Assembly (NCBI RefSeq): GCF_002407605.1
Contig: NZ_NXGV01000006.1
Location: forward strand, 63,124 to 127,123
DNA from: Marinobacter sp. ANT_B65
GTDB lineage: Bacteria; Pseudomonadota; Gammaproteobacteria; Pseudomonadales; Oleiphilaceae
DNA length: 64,000 bases
Direction of reading: 5' to 3'
The notes below the pieces were generated by a model, which saw only the letters and a program-made list of their open reading frames with translations, was not told the DNA's origin and did not search any database. This document shows positions 39,025 to 47,417 of the stretch, piece by piece; the stretch's first letter is position 1; each line of letters opens with the position of its first letter. The position numbers were made by a program, and so were the translations under genes.

Positions 39025-39693
39025 GTGATCGACCTTTCAGACCAGAAACCCTTTGCATCAGGATACAACCGCCACTGCTATTGGCATCCGGAAATTCCCG
39101 GCCGGTGCCTCAAGGTAATTCGCCCGGAAAACGTAGAGGCCCGGTATCAAAGGCAGCAACCCCTTAAGAAAGTCCTGGGGAAATCCCGGCTGAACGACAA
39201 CAAACAGGAACAGCTTGCGTATAAGCAGAGTGCGATAGTGTCGTCGATAAAGCAGGGCCATGAAAGCATCATCTGGCTTCATCTCCCACGATTCTACGGC
39301 GAAACCCGGACCTCTCTGGGCGCCGCAAACGAAAGCGAAGTTCTTCTCGATGACCAGGGAAATCCGGCTCAGACACTTGAGAGCTACCTGCAGCAACGCG
39401 GCTTCGACGAACCTGTAAAAGCAGCTGCAGCACGCTTTTGTGAATGGCTTGAGGCGACAGGCATACTTACCCGTAATCTGCTACCGCACAATCTGGTTAT
39501 CGCTCAGCGGGGCGGTCAACCCGAGTTATTCCTGGTCGATGGACTGGGCGCGCCCAATATCCAGAGCAGGCTTTCAATCATTCCTGCCTGGCGAAAGCGG
39601 TATATTTCGCGTCGGGTCAGGCGCTTTTACAAGCGTATTACATGGGAACTGAGTGATAGAAAAGAGACCTGGGAGGCATCACAACGGTTGTAA
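39025..39693 (+). CDS. YrbL-family kinase-like protein
   Basis: A 222 aa protein of the YrbL (PhoP-regulated) family with a protein-kinase-like fold. GTG start at 39025. The N-terminal glycine loop region is SGYNRHCYWHP, with an ATP-lysine candidate in CLKVIRP. The catalytic loop is TRNLLPHNLVI (about 150-160) and a DFG-like LVDGLGAPN follows. In LPS loci such proteins sit near Kdo/heptose kinases, so sugar phosphorylation is plausible but unproven. It is divergent from the SGNH gene and followed by manC. Confidence 0.75.
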   Translation: MIDLSDQKPFASGYNRHCYWHPEIPGRCLKVIRPENVEARYQRQQPLKKVLGKSRLNDNKQEQLAYKQSAIVSSIKQGHESIIWLHLPRFYGETRTSLGAANESEVLLDDQGNPAQTLESYLQQRGFDEPVKAAAARFCEWLEATGILTRNLLPHNLVIAQRGGQPELFLVDGLGAPNIQSRLSIIPAWRKRYISRRVRRFYKRITWELSDRKETWEASQRL

Positions 39694-39816
39694 CTTGTCC
39701 AGGGACACAACAACACAGCGCAGGCTCGCTGTTGATAATCGTTCCATATGGTAAGATTTCGCAATTCAGCCAACTATTCACAAAAGCTTCCACACACTCA
39801 TGCCCGGAGTAAGCTC

Positions 39817-41232
39817 ATGATTCACCCCGTCATTATGGCTGGCGGCACCGGTTCGCGACTTTGGCCACTTTCACGACAACTGAACCCGAAGCAGTTTCTT
39901 AAACTGACAGATGGCCCGCTCTCGATGCTGCAGTCTACTGTGGCCAGACTTGACGGAATGGAGGTTCAGAAGCCACTCCTGATCTGCAATGAAGAGCATC
40001 GTTTTCTGGCTGCGGAGCAAATGCGGCAATCAGGCTACGAGGATAGCCGGATAATCCTTGAACCCTGCGGCCGCAACACTGCACCCGCCATCGCGCTGGC
40101 TGCGCTTCAGTTATGCGAGAACGCCGAAGGCGATGACCCGCTTATGCTGGTGCTTGCAGCTGATCACCTGATCAAAGATGTGGAAGCCTTCCAGAAAGGC
40201 GTAGAAAAAGCGGTACCTCTGGCCAACGAGGGCAAGCTTGTTACTTTCGGAATTGTTCCTCAGCAACCGGAAACCGGATACGGTTATATACATCGCGGCG
40301 GCGAACTTGCTGCAGATTGTTATTCCGTTGACGGTTTTGTGGAAAAGCCTGACATTGAGACCGCAAAAACCTATCTCGCATCCGGTGAATATCTCTGGAA
40401 CAGCGGAATGTTCCTGTTTAGCGCACGGCAGTATCTGGCTGAACTTGAGCGGCATCGCCCCGACATTCTGTCTGTCTGTCGCGAAGCAATGACCGATACC
40501 TGTGCGGACCTTCATTTTATCCGGGTGAACCTGGAACTATTCGCCAAATGCCCGTCGGAGTCCGTGGACTACGCGGTCATGGAGAAAACTGATCACGCTG
40601 CCGTAGTATCCCTGGACGCAGGGTGGAGTGACATTGGATCCTGGTCGGCACTTTGGGATGTCAGCGAAAAAGACTCCGATGGAAACAGCCTGAGCGGCGA
40701 CGTGATAGCTCACCAAACCAGTAACACCCTCGTTCGCGCAGACAGTCGCCTTGTAGCGACAATCGGAGTTGATGATCTCGTGATAATCGAGACCAAAGAT
40801 GCGGTGCTTGTTGCTCATAAAGACAAGGTGCAGGACGTAAAAGCTGTGGTAGAACAAATTCGCAGCGATGGCCGTCACGAGCACATGAATCACCGGGAAG
40901 TTTATCGCCCCTGGGGCATCTACGACTCGATAGACAGTGGTGCCCGCTATCAGGTAAAGCGCATCACAGTAAAGCCCGGCGCAAAGCTGTCCGTTCAGAT
41001 GCACCATCATCGGGCCGAACACTGGATTGTTGTCAGCGGCACGGCTCGAGTGACCAATGGTGAAAAAACCTATCTGGTGACAGAAAATCAATCTACTTAT
41101 ATTCCCATAGGCCAGGTGCACTCTCTCGAAAACCCCGGGGTTATTGATCTGGAACTGATTGAAGTGCAATCCGGCTCCTATCTCGGCGAGGATGACATTG
41201 TCAGATATGAAGACCGGTACGGCAGAAAATGA
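39817..41232 (+). CDS. manC: Mannose-1-phosphate guanylyltransferase/mannose-6-phosphate isomerase
   Basis: A bifunctional enzyme (471 aa) making GDP-mannose precursors. The nucleotidyltransferase domain (1-335) has [19 protein letters not shown] (8-26), [16 protein letters not shown] and FVEKPD. The C-terminal cupin isomerase domain (about 345-465) has [19 protein letters not shown], with the metal-binding His cluster. The start at 39817 has GGAG 8 bases upstream; an upstream in-frame ATG lacks one. The end overlaps the next gene as ATGA. It supplies GDP-mannose for the glycosyltransferases around it; manB (phosphomannomutase) is not in the window. Confidence 0.93.
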   Translation: MIHPVIMAGGTGSRLWPLSRQLNPKQFLKLTDGPLSMLQSTVARLDGMEVQKPLLICNEEHRFLAAEQMRQSGYEDSRIILEPCGRNTAPAIALAALQLCENAEGDDPLMLVLAADHLIKDVEAFQKGVEKAVPLANEGKLVTFGIVPQQPETGYGYIHRGGELAADCYSVDGFVEKPDIETAKTYLASGEYLWNSGMFLFSARQYLAELERHRPDILSVCREAMTDTCADLHFIRVNLELFAKCPSESVDYAVMEKTDHAAVVSLDAGWSDIGSWSALWDVSEKDSDGNSLSGDVIAHQTSNTLVRADSRLVATIGVDDLVIIETKDAVLVAHKDKVQDVKAVVEQIRSDGRHEHMNHREVYRPWGIYDSIDSGARYQVKRITVKPGAKLSVQMHHHRAEHWIVVSGTARVTNGEKTYLVTENQSTYIPIGQVHSLENPGVIDLELIEVQSGSYLGEDDIVRYEDRYGRK

Positions 41233-42134
41233 GCAAGCTGAAATACCTTATTGTCGCAGGTCTTCTCCGTATCGCGGGCTGCCTGTCTCTCGCAAACGCC
41301 CAGAGAATCGGCAAGTTTGTAGGCCTGCTTATGTGGAAATTCCCAACCCAGCCTCGAGAGGTTACTGACATTAACCTCTCGATTTGCTTTCCGGAACTGT
41401 CACAACCCGACCATGCAGCAATGACAAAAGAGTCTCTGAAGAATACAGGGATGACAATGCTTGAGGTTCCGTTGATGTGGGAGTGGCCGGTTGAAAAATG
41501 CCTTGATCTGATCAGGGAAACAGAAGGGCTGGAGCTCATTGACGAAGCAATGTCTGATGGCAGTGGGCTGATCCTGCTAGCCCCCCATCTCGGGAACTGG
41601 GAACTGGCAGGTCTGTTTTTCTCATCCCGCTACAAAATGGCTGCACTGTATAGCCCTCCAAACATGCCGGAGTTTGAAGACTATATGATCCGTGTCCGGG
41701 GGAGGCTGGGGTCAGAGCTCGTTCGTGGCGACAGGCGCGGACTCGGAAGGCTGACTTCAATTCTTCGGGAGGGCGGTGTTGCAGGCATCCTTCCCGACCA
41801 GTCCCCTCGCGGCAAAGGCAACGCTTTTGCCCCGTTTTTTGGCATGGAAGTCAAAACCATGACCCTGGTATCAAAGCTCATGCAGCGAACCGGTGCCAAG
41901 GCACTGGTTACCTACGCCGAAAGGCTTGAGAATGCCGAAGGCTTCCGGGTAGTCGTGCGTCAGACCGAGCCGGACCTTGACAGCAAGGACGCCGTGACAG
42001 CAACTACAGCGCTGAACCGCACGATCGAACAATGTATCCGGAACATTCCCGGGCAGTACCAATGGGAATATAAACGCATGCGGCACCGGCCAGCCGGCGA
42101 AGTCAACCCTTACAAACCGGACCGGATATGCTGA
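41229..42134 (+). CDS. LpxL/LpxM-type lysophospholipid acyltransferase (HX4E form)
   Basis: A second late-acyltransferase-like protein (301 aa). A membrane helix is at about 4-24. The catalytic motif HX4E is in [11 protein letters not shown], followed by [19 protein letters not shown] and [18 protein letters not shown]. The E at the acidic position is that seen in E. coli LpxL/LpxM; the other copy (34197) has D. It is translationally coupled to manC by an ATGA overlap. It probably completes lipid A secondary acylation. Confidence 0.88.
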   Translation: MSKLKYLIVAGLLRIAGCLSLANAQRIGKFVGLLMWKFPTQPREVTDINLSICFPELSQPDHAAMTKESLKNTGMTMLEVPLMWEWPVEKCLDLIRETEGLELIDEAMSDGSGLILLAPHLGNWELAGLFFSSRYKMAALYSPPNMPEFEDYMIRVRGRLGSELVRGDRRGLGRLTSILREGGVAGILPDQSPRGKGNAFAPFFGMEVKTMTLVSKLMQRTGAKALVTYAERLENAEGFRVVVRQTEPDLDSKDAVTATTALNRTIEQCIRNIPGQYQWEYKRMRHRPAGEVNPYKPDRIC

Positions 42135-42159
42135 TGCTTTGCCTGTCGGACAGTCCAAC

Positions 42160-43980
42160 ATGATCAGTCACATCAAAAAACCTATTCCCCTGCTTTTTGT
42201 GCTCGGTATCGCGGGCGCACTTCTGTCTTCCGGCATTCTGACAGCCGCAACCGCACTGCTTGCTATAGCAGGCCTCGTAATCAGCTACCGGAAATGCCTG
42301 TATCAAGCCGGATGGGACAAGCCAAAAGAGCTACGTTTACTGCACTTCGCGTTCTGGTTTTTTGTGCTCGTGAGCTTTTGCTCCTGGGCAATCGAGGGCT
42401 TCGGCTACGAGGGTGGAAAAACTCTTGCGACCCACGGCCGTTTTATCCTGTTCTGGCCGTTGGTTGTTGCACTGAGTTACGCCCGACTGGGTGCGAGCAC
42501 ACTATTTACTGCGGCGGGACTGGCGGCAGCATCCGTTATTGGCATAATGGCAGCCACGCTGATCGCAAACCAGGGCCCGCCAGACGAACTTTTGAACAGC
42601 CCGTTCAGCAGCGGCCTGAATCCGGTGATTTTTGAACACATTGCGCTGCTGAGCAGCTTGCTCGCTCTGACCGGCGGACTGTTTTTCTTCCGTAGCAAAC
42701 GCACCCCTCTTGCCTTTCTCCTTATCATTGCCGGGGCGGCCGGCGTTGCGATTGCCATGCTATCGCAAACCCGAAGCAGTCTGATTGCCCTGCCCTTGCT
42801 TCTAATTCTTCTGGTTCCGCTTCTCAACAGAAATCTTCATGTCATCAGTATGGTCACAATTCCAGTGTTGCTGGCGGCCGCTATCGCAACGAATGACCAC
42901 AACGACCTGCTCAGCATTGCCGCCGCCAGCAGCATTCCTGGCATTCTCAGCCGGACTTTCCTGATTTTTATACCTCTGGCAATTTTTGCGCGACACCTGT
43001 CCAGTACTCATACAGCTACGGCACATCTTGCAGCAGCAGGCTCGATGGTCAGCGTTGGCTACCTCATGTTCGGATTAGCAGGGGGGACATTTGACCACCC
43101 CCTGCTCCTGACTTTCTACCTGCTGTCTGTTGCGGGTATTGCCGCAGCCATGTTCAACGAACTGAGTACATCTTATGTGCGGCAACGGACTAAAAAAGTA
43201 TCGGCAACAATTATCACGAAAAACGAGGAAGACAATATTGCCGATTGCCTGAAGTCGGCCAGGCTGGTTGCTGACGAGATTATCGTACTTGATAGCGGAA
43301 GCACCGACAGAACAGCTGAGATTGCAAAACAGTATGCAGACATCGTTGAAATCACCGACTGGCCAGGCTTTGGAATCCAGAAACAGAGAGCCCTGGAAAA
43401 AGCTACTGGCGATTGGGTGCTGTCACTGGACGCCGATGAGCGCATAACACCGGAACTGGCCCGAGAGATCAATCACAAGCTTGCCGACCCGGATGCCGAT
43501 GCCTACAAACTCCCCTGGGCCGTCACCATCTATGGCGCCCGGCTGGATTTCGGCCGCAGTGGCCGGGCACCTCTGAGGCTGTTTCGGCGTGAGGGCGTGC
43601 GGTTTTCTGATGCACTGGTTCACGAGCGCATACTGATCCCGGCGGGCCGAAAAACCAAAACCCTGCGAGGCCGACTGACCCACTATACCCATAGAGACTT
43701 TGGTCACTCGCTGGAGAAGAGCGCCAAATATGCCTGGCTGGGATCGCTGGAAAAGCACCGGAAGGGCAAAAAAACGCGCACTATGCTTTATCCCACCCTC
43801 CGAGGTTTAATGACCTTTGTACAAGTCTATTTTATCCGGTTCGGATTCCTTGACGGTGCGGTAGGGTATCTCACCGCAGTCACCTATGCACAAGTGACCT
43901 TTAACAAATACGCGGGTTTATGGACGCTGAGCGGCTCTCCCGAGTCTGCCCGGGGCGGGGTTAACAAACCTCAGAGATAA
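42160..43980 (+). CDS. Fusion: O-antigen-ligase-like membrane domain plus WaaE/LgtF-type GT2
   Basis: A 606 aa two-part protein. Residues 1-340 form about ten hydrophobic segments resembling an O-antigen ligase/polymerase, with QTRSS (203-207) and the HNDLL motif (247-251) followed by IPGIL. Residues 345-600 are a GT2 glycosyltransferase of the WaaE/LgtF kind: IITKNEEDNI, VLDSGSTDRTAEIA, GFGIQKQRALEKA and DAD (424-426). Only about 40 residues separate QTR and HN, against about 136 in the ligase at 52319, so the periplasmic catalytic loop is largely missing. The start ATG 42160 was preferred over an upstream TTG. It is convergent with the gene at 44009. Confidence 0.8.
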   Translation: MISHIKKPIPLLFVLGIAGALLSSGILTAATALLAIAGLVISYRKCLYQAGWDKPKELRLLHFAFWFFVLVSFCSWAIEGFGYEGGKTLATHGRFILFWPLVVALSYARLGASTLFTAAGLAAASVIGIMAATLIANQGPPDELLNSPFSSGLNPVIFEHIALLSSLLALTGGLFFFRSKRTPLAFLLIIAGAAGVAIAMLSQTRSSLIALPLLLILLVPLLNRNLHVISMVTIPVLLAAAIATNDHNDLLSIAAASSIPGILSRTFLIFIPLAIFARHLSSTHTATAHLAAAGSMVSVGYLMFGLAGGTFDHPLLLTFYLLSVAGIAAAMFNELSTSYVRQRTKKVSATIITKNEEDNIADCLKSARLVADEIIVLDSGSTDRTAEIAKQYADIVEITDWPGFGIQKQRALEKATGDWVLSLDADERITPELAREINHKLADPDADAYKLPWAVTIYGARLDFGRSGRAPLRLFRREGVRFSDALVHERILIPAGRKTKTLRGRLTHYTHRDFGHSLEKSAKYAWLGSLEKHRKGKKTRTMLYPTLRGLMTFVQVYFIRFGFLDGAVGYLTAVTYAQVTFNKYAGLWTLSGSPESARGGVNKPQR

Positions 43981-44008
43981 ACAGGCCTGAGCCCGGGTAG
44001 CGGAGCCT

Positions 44009-45019
44009 TCATTCAACACTCCCTCCGGGCCTGAACTCAATGGTCTCTACACCTGCATGACCCAGTATTTGCCAAAGCTCGTCAGGATGATGAATAGCTT
44101 CGGAGATACCTTTATCTTCAATGCGGTAAACGGAAAGCTCCGGAAATAGCTTCTTTAGCGAAAACAGTGCCGTGGAAGTAAAGCCGTAAAAGGCTTCGAT
44201 TCTGTCATCTGACAACGCCATTGCAATTTCGATAGGCATGGAATTCGACTGGATATTAACAGGTACCCCTTCGAAACAAGGCGACAACAACTCCAACCGC
44301 TGCTTTCTATGCATAAAATAGATCAGTGGTGTGTCAGGGTGACGGCCCTTCAAGTACAGAAAATGCTCCCTCAGGCGTTCCAGAAGAGCCTGTTTTCCAT
44401 GATTCTGCCCCAAATAGCCAACCCCGTTAACTTTCGGGCAATCGGTTCGGCGCTGGTTGAGACCAAACAGCTCCCTGAACACCTGAAAATGGTGCTGCAC
44501 GATGTCTACAGATTCGATAGGGGACAGAGGAAAGCACGTGAAAAATGTCATTTTTTCCTTCCGAAGCGGCGCAAGCCGGATACCCAGCATGGCCAGCAGC
44601 CAACCTTTCCGCTTCGAGATTTTTGACGCCACCATACCTCGCTTTGCTGCATCGTAGCAGAGAACCGTAGCGCCAAGCCCATCGTCCAGGAAAACGATTT
44701 CCGACGACACAAGAGCACGAAAAAATATTTCGTGCATCCAGCTTCCTTTATTTCCGACAAACAGCCGGTTGAGCCGTTGTTTTTTCAATCTGCAAAGAAG
44801 CAGCCAGAGCCAGACATAAAACAGCCGCTTTGGCAGCCATATCACCTCCCCTGACCAGTCGAGTTTCGCTATCAGGAACGCCATCTGTTGTTCCGTTGCC
44901 TTATTATCAGGGCGAACGATAACCAGCAGTGGATGTTCAACATCATAGTATGATCGCGCCTCTCCACAGCCTATAAGCTGAAACGGAGTGCTGGCCAAAA
45001 ATACATCCAGACCGCTCAT
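44009..45019 (-). CDS. GT52/polysialyltransferase-like glycosyltransferase
   Basis: A 336 aa protein resembling LPS sialyltransferases of family 52 and alpha-2,8-polysialyltransferase-like proteins. Visible signatures are LASTPFQLIG (8-17), FLDDGLGATV (about 110-119), YFMHRKQRLELL (about 236-247) and YGFTSTALFSLKKLFPE (about 280-296). Homologous motifs in those families bind CMP-sialic acid and hold catalytic Asp/His residues. It is the last gene of the minus-strand trio 47261-44009. The donor may be a CMP-ulosonate, but other donors cannot be excluded. Confidence 0.72.
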   Translation of the reverse strand: MSGLDVFLASTPFQLIGCGEARSYYDVEHPLLVIVRPDNKATEQQMAFLIAKLDWSGEVIWLPKRLFYVWLWLLLCRLKKQRLNRLFVGNKGSWMHEIFFRALVSSEIVFLDDGLGATVLCYDAAKRGMVASKISKRKGWLLAMLGIRLAPLRKEKMTFFTCFPLSPIESVDIVQHHFQVFRELFGLNQRRTDCPKVNGVGYLGQNHGKQALLERLREHFLYLKGRHPDTPLIYFMHRKQRLELLSPCFEGVPVNIQSNSMPIEIAMALSDDRIEAFYGFTSTALFSLKKLFPELSVYRIEDKGISEAIHHPDELWQILGHAGVETIEFRPGGSVE

Positions 45020-45074
45020 GAATGGTCCTTTTCCGGGAACTCTGTCTCCAGTTTCGACATCAAGATACCGTTAG

Positions 45075-46142
45075 TTAGTCAGGCGTTTTCGCCAGCTCTC
45101 TGCGCAGGCGACGTCGGACTTTGAGTTTCCTGATCAGATTCAACGGCTTGTTTTTTAAAGTGTGCACTTTTTCGGCCAGGAACTGATCAATCGCATCCAA
45201 AACCCTCTCGCTCGAACGCCCGTCAACAAACTCATGGAGATCCCGGCACAGACGCCTTTGTGCTTCAAGAAGTCCTTCCGGGCGCTGAACCGCCTGGGAG
45301 AGCCCAGCCTCTAACAGGTCAACGTCTTGCACATCTATAAGATATGGCCCCGGCATTTTTGTGCGGAAAGTCACCACAGGCCGCTGGAGAAACATGAATT
45401 CAAACATAATGGACGAAGTGTCACACAGCATGAGATCGGCTTCAGGCAGTAGCGGAATCAAGTCCTCATCACTCTCGACGAACCTCAGGTTGGCACCCCG
45501 CATTGACCGGTAACGTTCAACGGTACTCTCGTCCATCTTCGGATGCAGTGTCACAATAAAACGCCACCGCCCACTCTGCGAAAGTTCCTCGATTTTGTCC
45601 GCCAGCTGCGGAGCACAAGTGACCGACCGGCTGAAGGTTGAGGCAAAAAATACCGTTGGAGGTTCATCCTCAGCACGGACCCGCTCACCACCAACGACAT
45701 CTTTCAGCAATGGATCGAGCTTGGGCCAGCCGGTTTTGGCGACCGAAAAATGTCCCAGTTCTTGCGCTAAAGCCTGAAATTTTTCGGTATCCCCCTCAGC
45801 CTGAGTACAGTAAAGATCAAACCAGCCACGAATCCGGTAGTGGTCACTTTCATCTTCACTTTTGTGTCCACGCTTGTTTCTCGCCATTCCATGGAATACT
45901 TCTACTTTTATACCCGGAAAAAAGTAAGGCACCCAGTCGCCCGGCACAAACGTCGCCGCCGCCCCATAGGCTTCCACCTCTTTGACGGTCTTCAATCTCT
46001 TCTCATCAGGCTTCAGGGGGGCCGTTGAACACCCGGCAACAAACCATGCAACCTCGTCGCCCCGGCGCCGGATTTCCGCCTGCAATGGGCGCAGAATCGA
46101 ATAGGAGTAAGGTTGATTAACGAAGAAAAGGTAGCGGCGCAT
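45075..46142 (-). CDS. CDP-glycerol glycerophosphotransferase-like glycosyltransferase
   Basis: A 355 aa GT-B protein of the CDP-glycerol glycerophosphotransferase/TagF-like family. Signatures are FFPGIKVEVFHGMARNKRG (about 74-92), TGWPKLDPLL (about 137-146), VTLHPKMDES (about 197-206), and LMLCDTSSIMFEFMFLQRPVV near residue 240 with the conserved D-T-S-S/E cluster. The ATG directly abuts the stop of the upstream GT4 gene. The Lys/Arg-rich C-terminus may contact membrane. In Gram-negative bacteria such proteins polymerise phosphopolyol or Kdo-containing chains; the substrate here is unknown. Confidence 0.78.
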   Translation of the reverse strand: MRRYLFFVNQPYSYSILRPLQAEIRRRGDEVAWFVAGCSTAPLKPDEKRLKTVKEVEAYGAAATFVPGDWVPYFFPGIKVEVFHGMARNKRGHKSEDESDHYRIRGWFDLYCTQAEGDTEKFQALAQELGHFSVAKTGWPKLDPLLKDVVGGERVRAEDEPPTVFFASTFSRSVTCAPQLADKIEELSQSGRWRFIVTLHPKMDESTVERYRSMRGANLRFVESDEDLIPLLPEADLMLCDTSSIMFEFMFLQRPVVTFRTKMPGPYLIDVQDVDLLEAGLSQAVQRPEGLLEAQRRLCRDLHEFVDGRSSERVLDAIDQFLAEKVHTLKNKPLNLIRKLKVRRRLRRELAKTPD

Positions 46143-47261
46143 TCAGTTCTGCCCCGTTAACCCGCAATAGATGTTACCCATCTGCTGCACAGTCCGGGAG
46201 GTATGGAAATCCGTGTCTATCCGCCGGCGAGCATTACCTCCCATCCGCTCCAGGAGTTCCCTGTCCCGGTATAGCTTCAACAATGCATCACTGAGCGACT
46301 GCGCATCATTGGGAGGCACTACCAGCCCGCTCACACCCTGTTCAACAAGCTCAGGCATACCGCCAACATCCGTCACAACAGGTGTCACTCCGTAAGACAT
46401 GGCCTCAATGACCGCGCGGGGCAAGCCTTCACGCTCCTTGGAGGGCAAAACAAAAATATCACTGGCGGCAGCAAGTGCGGGAGCATCTTTCCTGAACCCT
46501 GTGAAGTGCACCCGTTCAGGGTTAGGCAATGCCTGCACCTGTTGCCGAAGCGCTTCATTCCGGTCCAGATCCCCCACCAGCAACAAGTGAACAACAACAT
46601 CAGAGGGTAACCGTGCCAGAGACTCCACAAGCACATCGAAACCCTTTCTCGGCACATCCCTTCCTGTGCAGCAAATCGTGAATGCGCCTTCAGGAATACC
46701 AAATTCCTGCAGGTCTGCAGGGGTATCCCGATACCACCCCAGATCATGCCCCTTGTATACTGTTTTCAGTTTCGAGGGCGGCAAGTGCAACCAGAGAAAA
46801 TGCAATCCGGCGAGATAGTTCCGAATGGCCTCCGCCACACAAACGATACAATCTACTCTGGGGTGAAGGAAGGTAATCCAGGATTCCGGGTTGAGGTAAC
46901 TGATGTTGCCAATGATGCCCCGGTAAGCAACTATCTTTATCGGCATCCCGCGGCTGGCCCGCAACGCACAGGCAAGAGCGCGTGGATTGAATGCATGCAC
47001 AACATCGTACGCTCCAGTCTCCAGCACTTTGCGAATAGCCGCAGTTCCTTCTTTATCAAAGCGATTTTTCAGGGCAATCTGACCAGCAATCAGACCGGCA
47101 TGGCTCAACCTCTCAAAGTTCGCGCCATCCGGGTTCGCCATAACATCTATGGGGAACCCTTCATTTCTCAAGCCGATAAACAATTCGCTTTCCGGCCGGT
47201 CACATTTGTCGGTCAAACAAAGAATTCCGGGGCGCTTTGCTGGGGACTGTATTTCAATCAA
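46143..47261 (-). CDS. Glycosyltransferase family 4
   Basis: A 372 aa GT4 protein and the first gene of the minus-strand trio. The start is TTG 47261, supported by AAGGA 7-8 bases upstream. The N-terminal half has AYDVVHAFNPRALACALRAS. The donor-site region is CTGRDVPRKGFDVLVESL (about 200-217), and the E-x7-E block is KEREGLPRAVIEAMSYGVTP. DVGGMPELVEQGVSGLVVPP is typical GT4. It is coupled to the CDP-glycerol-transferase-like gene. Sugar unknown. Confidence 0.88.
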   Translation of the reverse strand: MIEIQSPAKRPGILCLTDKCDRPESELFIGLRNEGFPIDVMANPDGANFERLSHAGLIAGQIALKNRFDKEGTAAIRKVLETGAYDVVHAFNPRALACALRASRGMPIKIVAYRGIIGNISYLNPESWITFLHPRVDCIVCVAEAIRNYLAGLHFLWLHLPPSKLKTVYKGHDLGWYRDTPADLQEFGIPEGAFTICCTGRDVPRKGFDVLVESLARLPSDVVVHLLLVGDLDRNEALRQQVQALPNPERVHFTGFRKDAPALAAASDIFVLPSKEREGLPRAVIEAMSYGVTPVVTDVGGMPELVEQGVSGLVVPPNDAQSLSDALLKLYRDRELLERMGGNARRRIDTDFHTSRTVQQMGNIYCGLTGQN

Positions 47262-47417
47262 ACCCGATTCCTTCTACTCTATTCGTGACGCCGTATTGCA
47301 CTGCTATTACGGCATAGTATCCTCTGATTGCACAGTTTACTGCCTGGCAAAAAGAAAGTCCTGAACAACCGTGCCGGGGCTATTTATCAGCAACCAACTT
47401 ACGTCTGGAAACAATAG

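Noticed and set aside
40537..41169. 210-codon minus-strand frame opposite manC
   Set aside because: It mirrors the manC isomerase domain; nothing recognisable.
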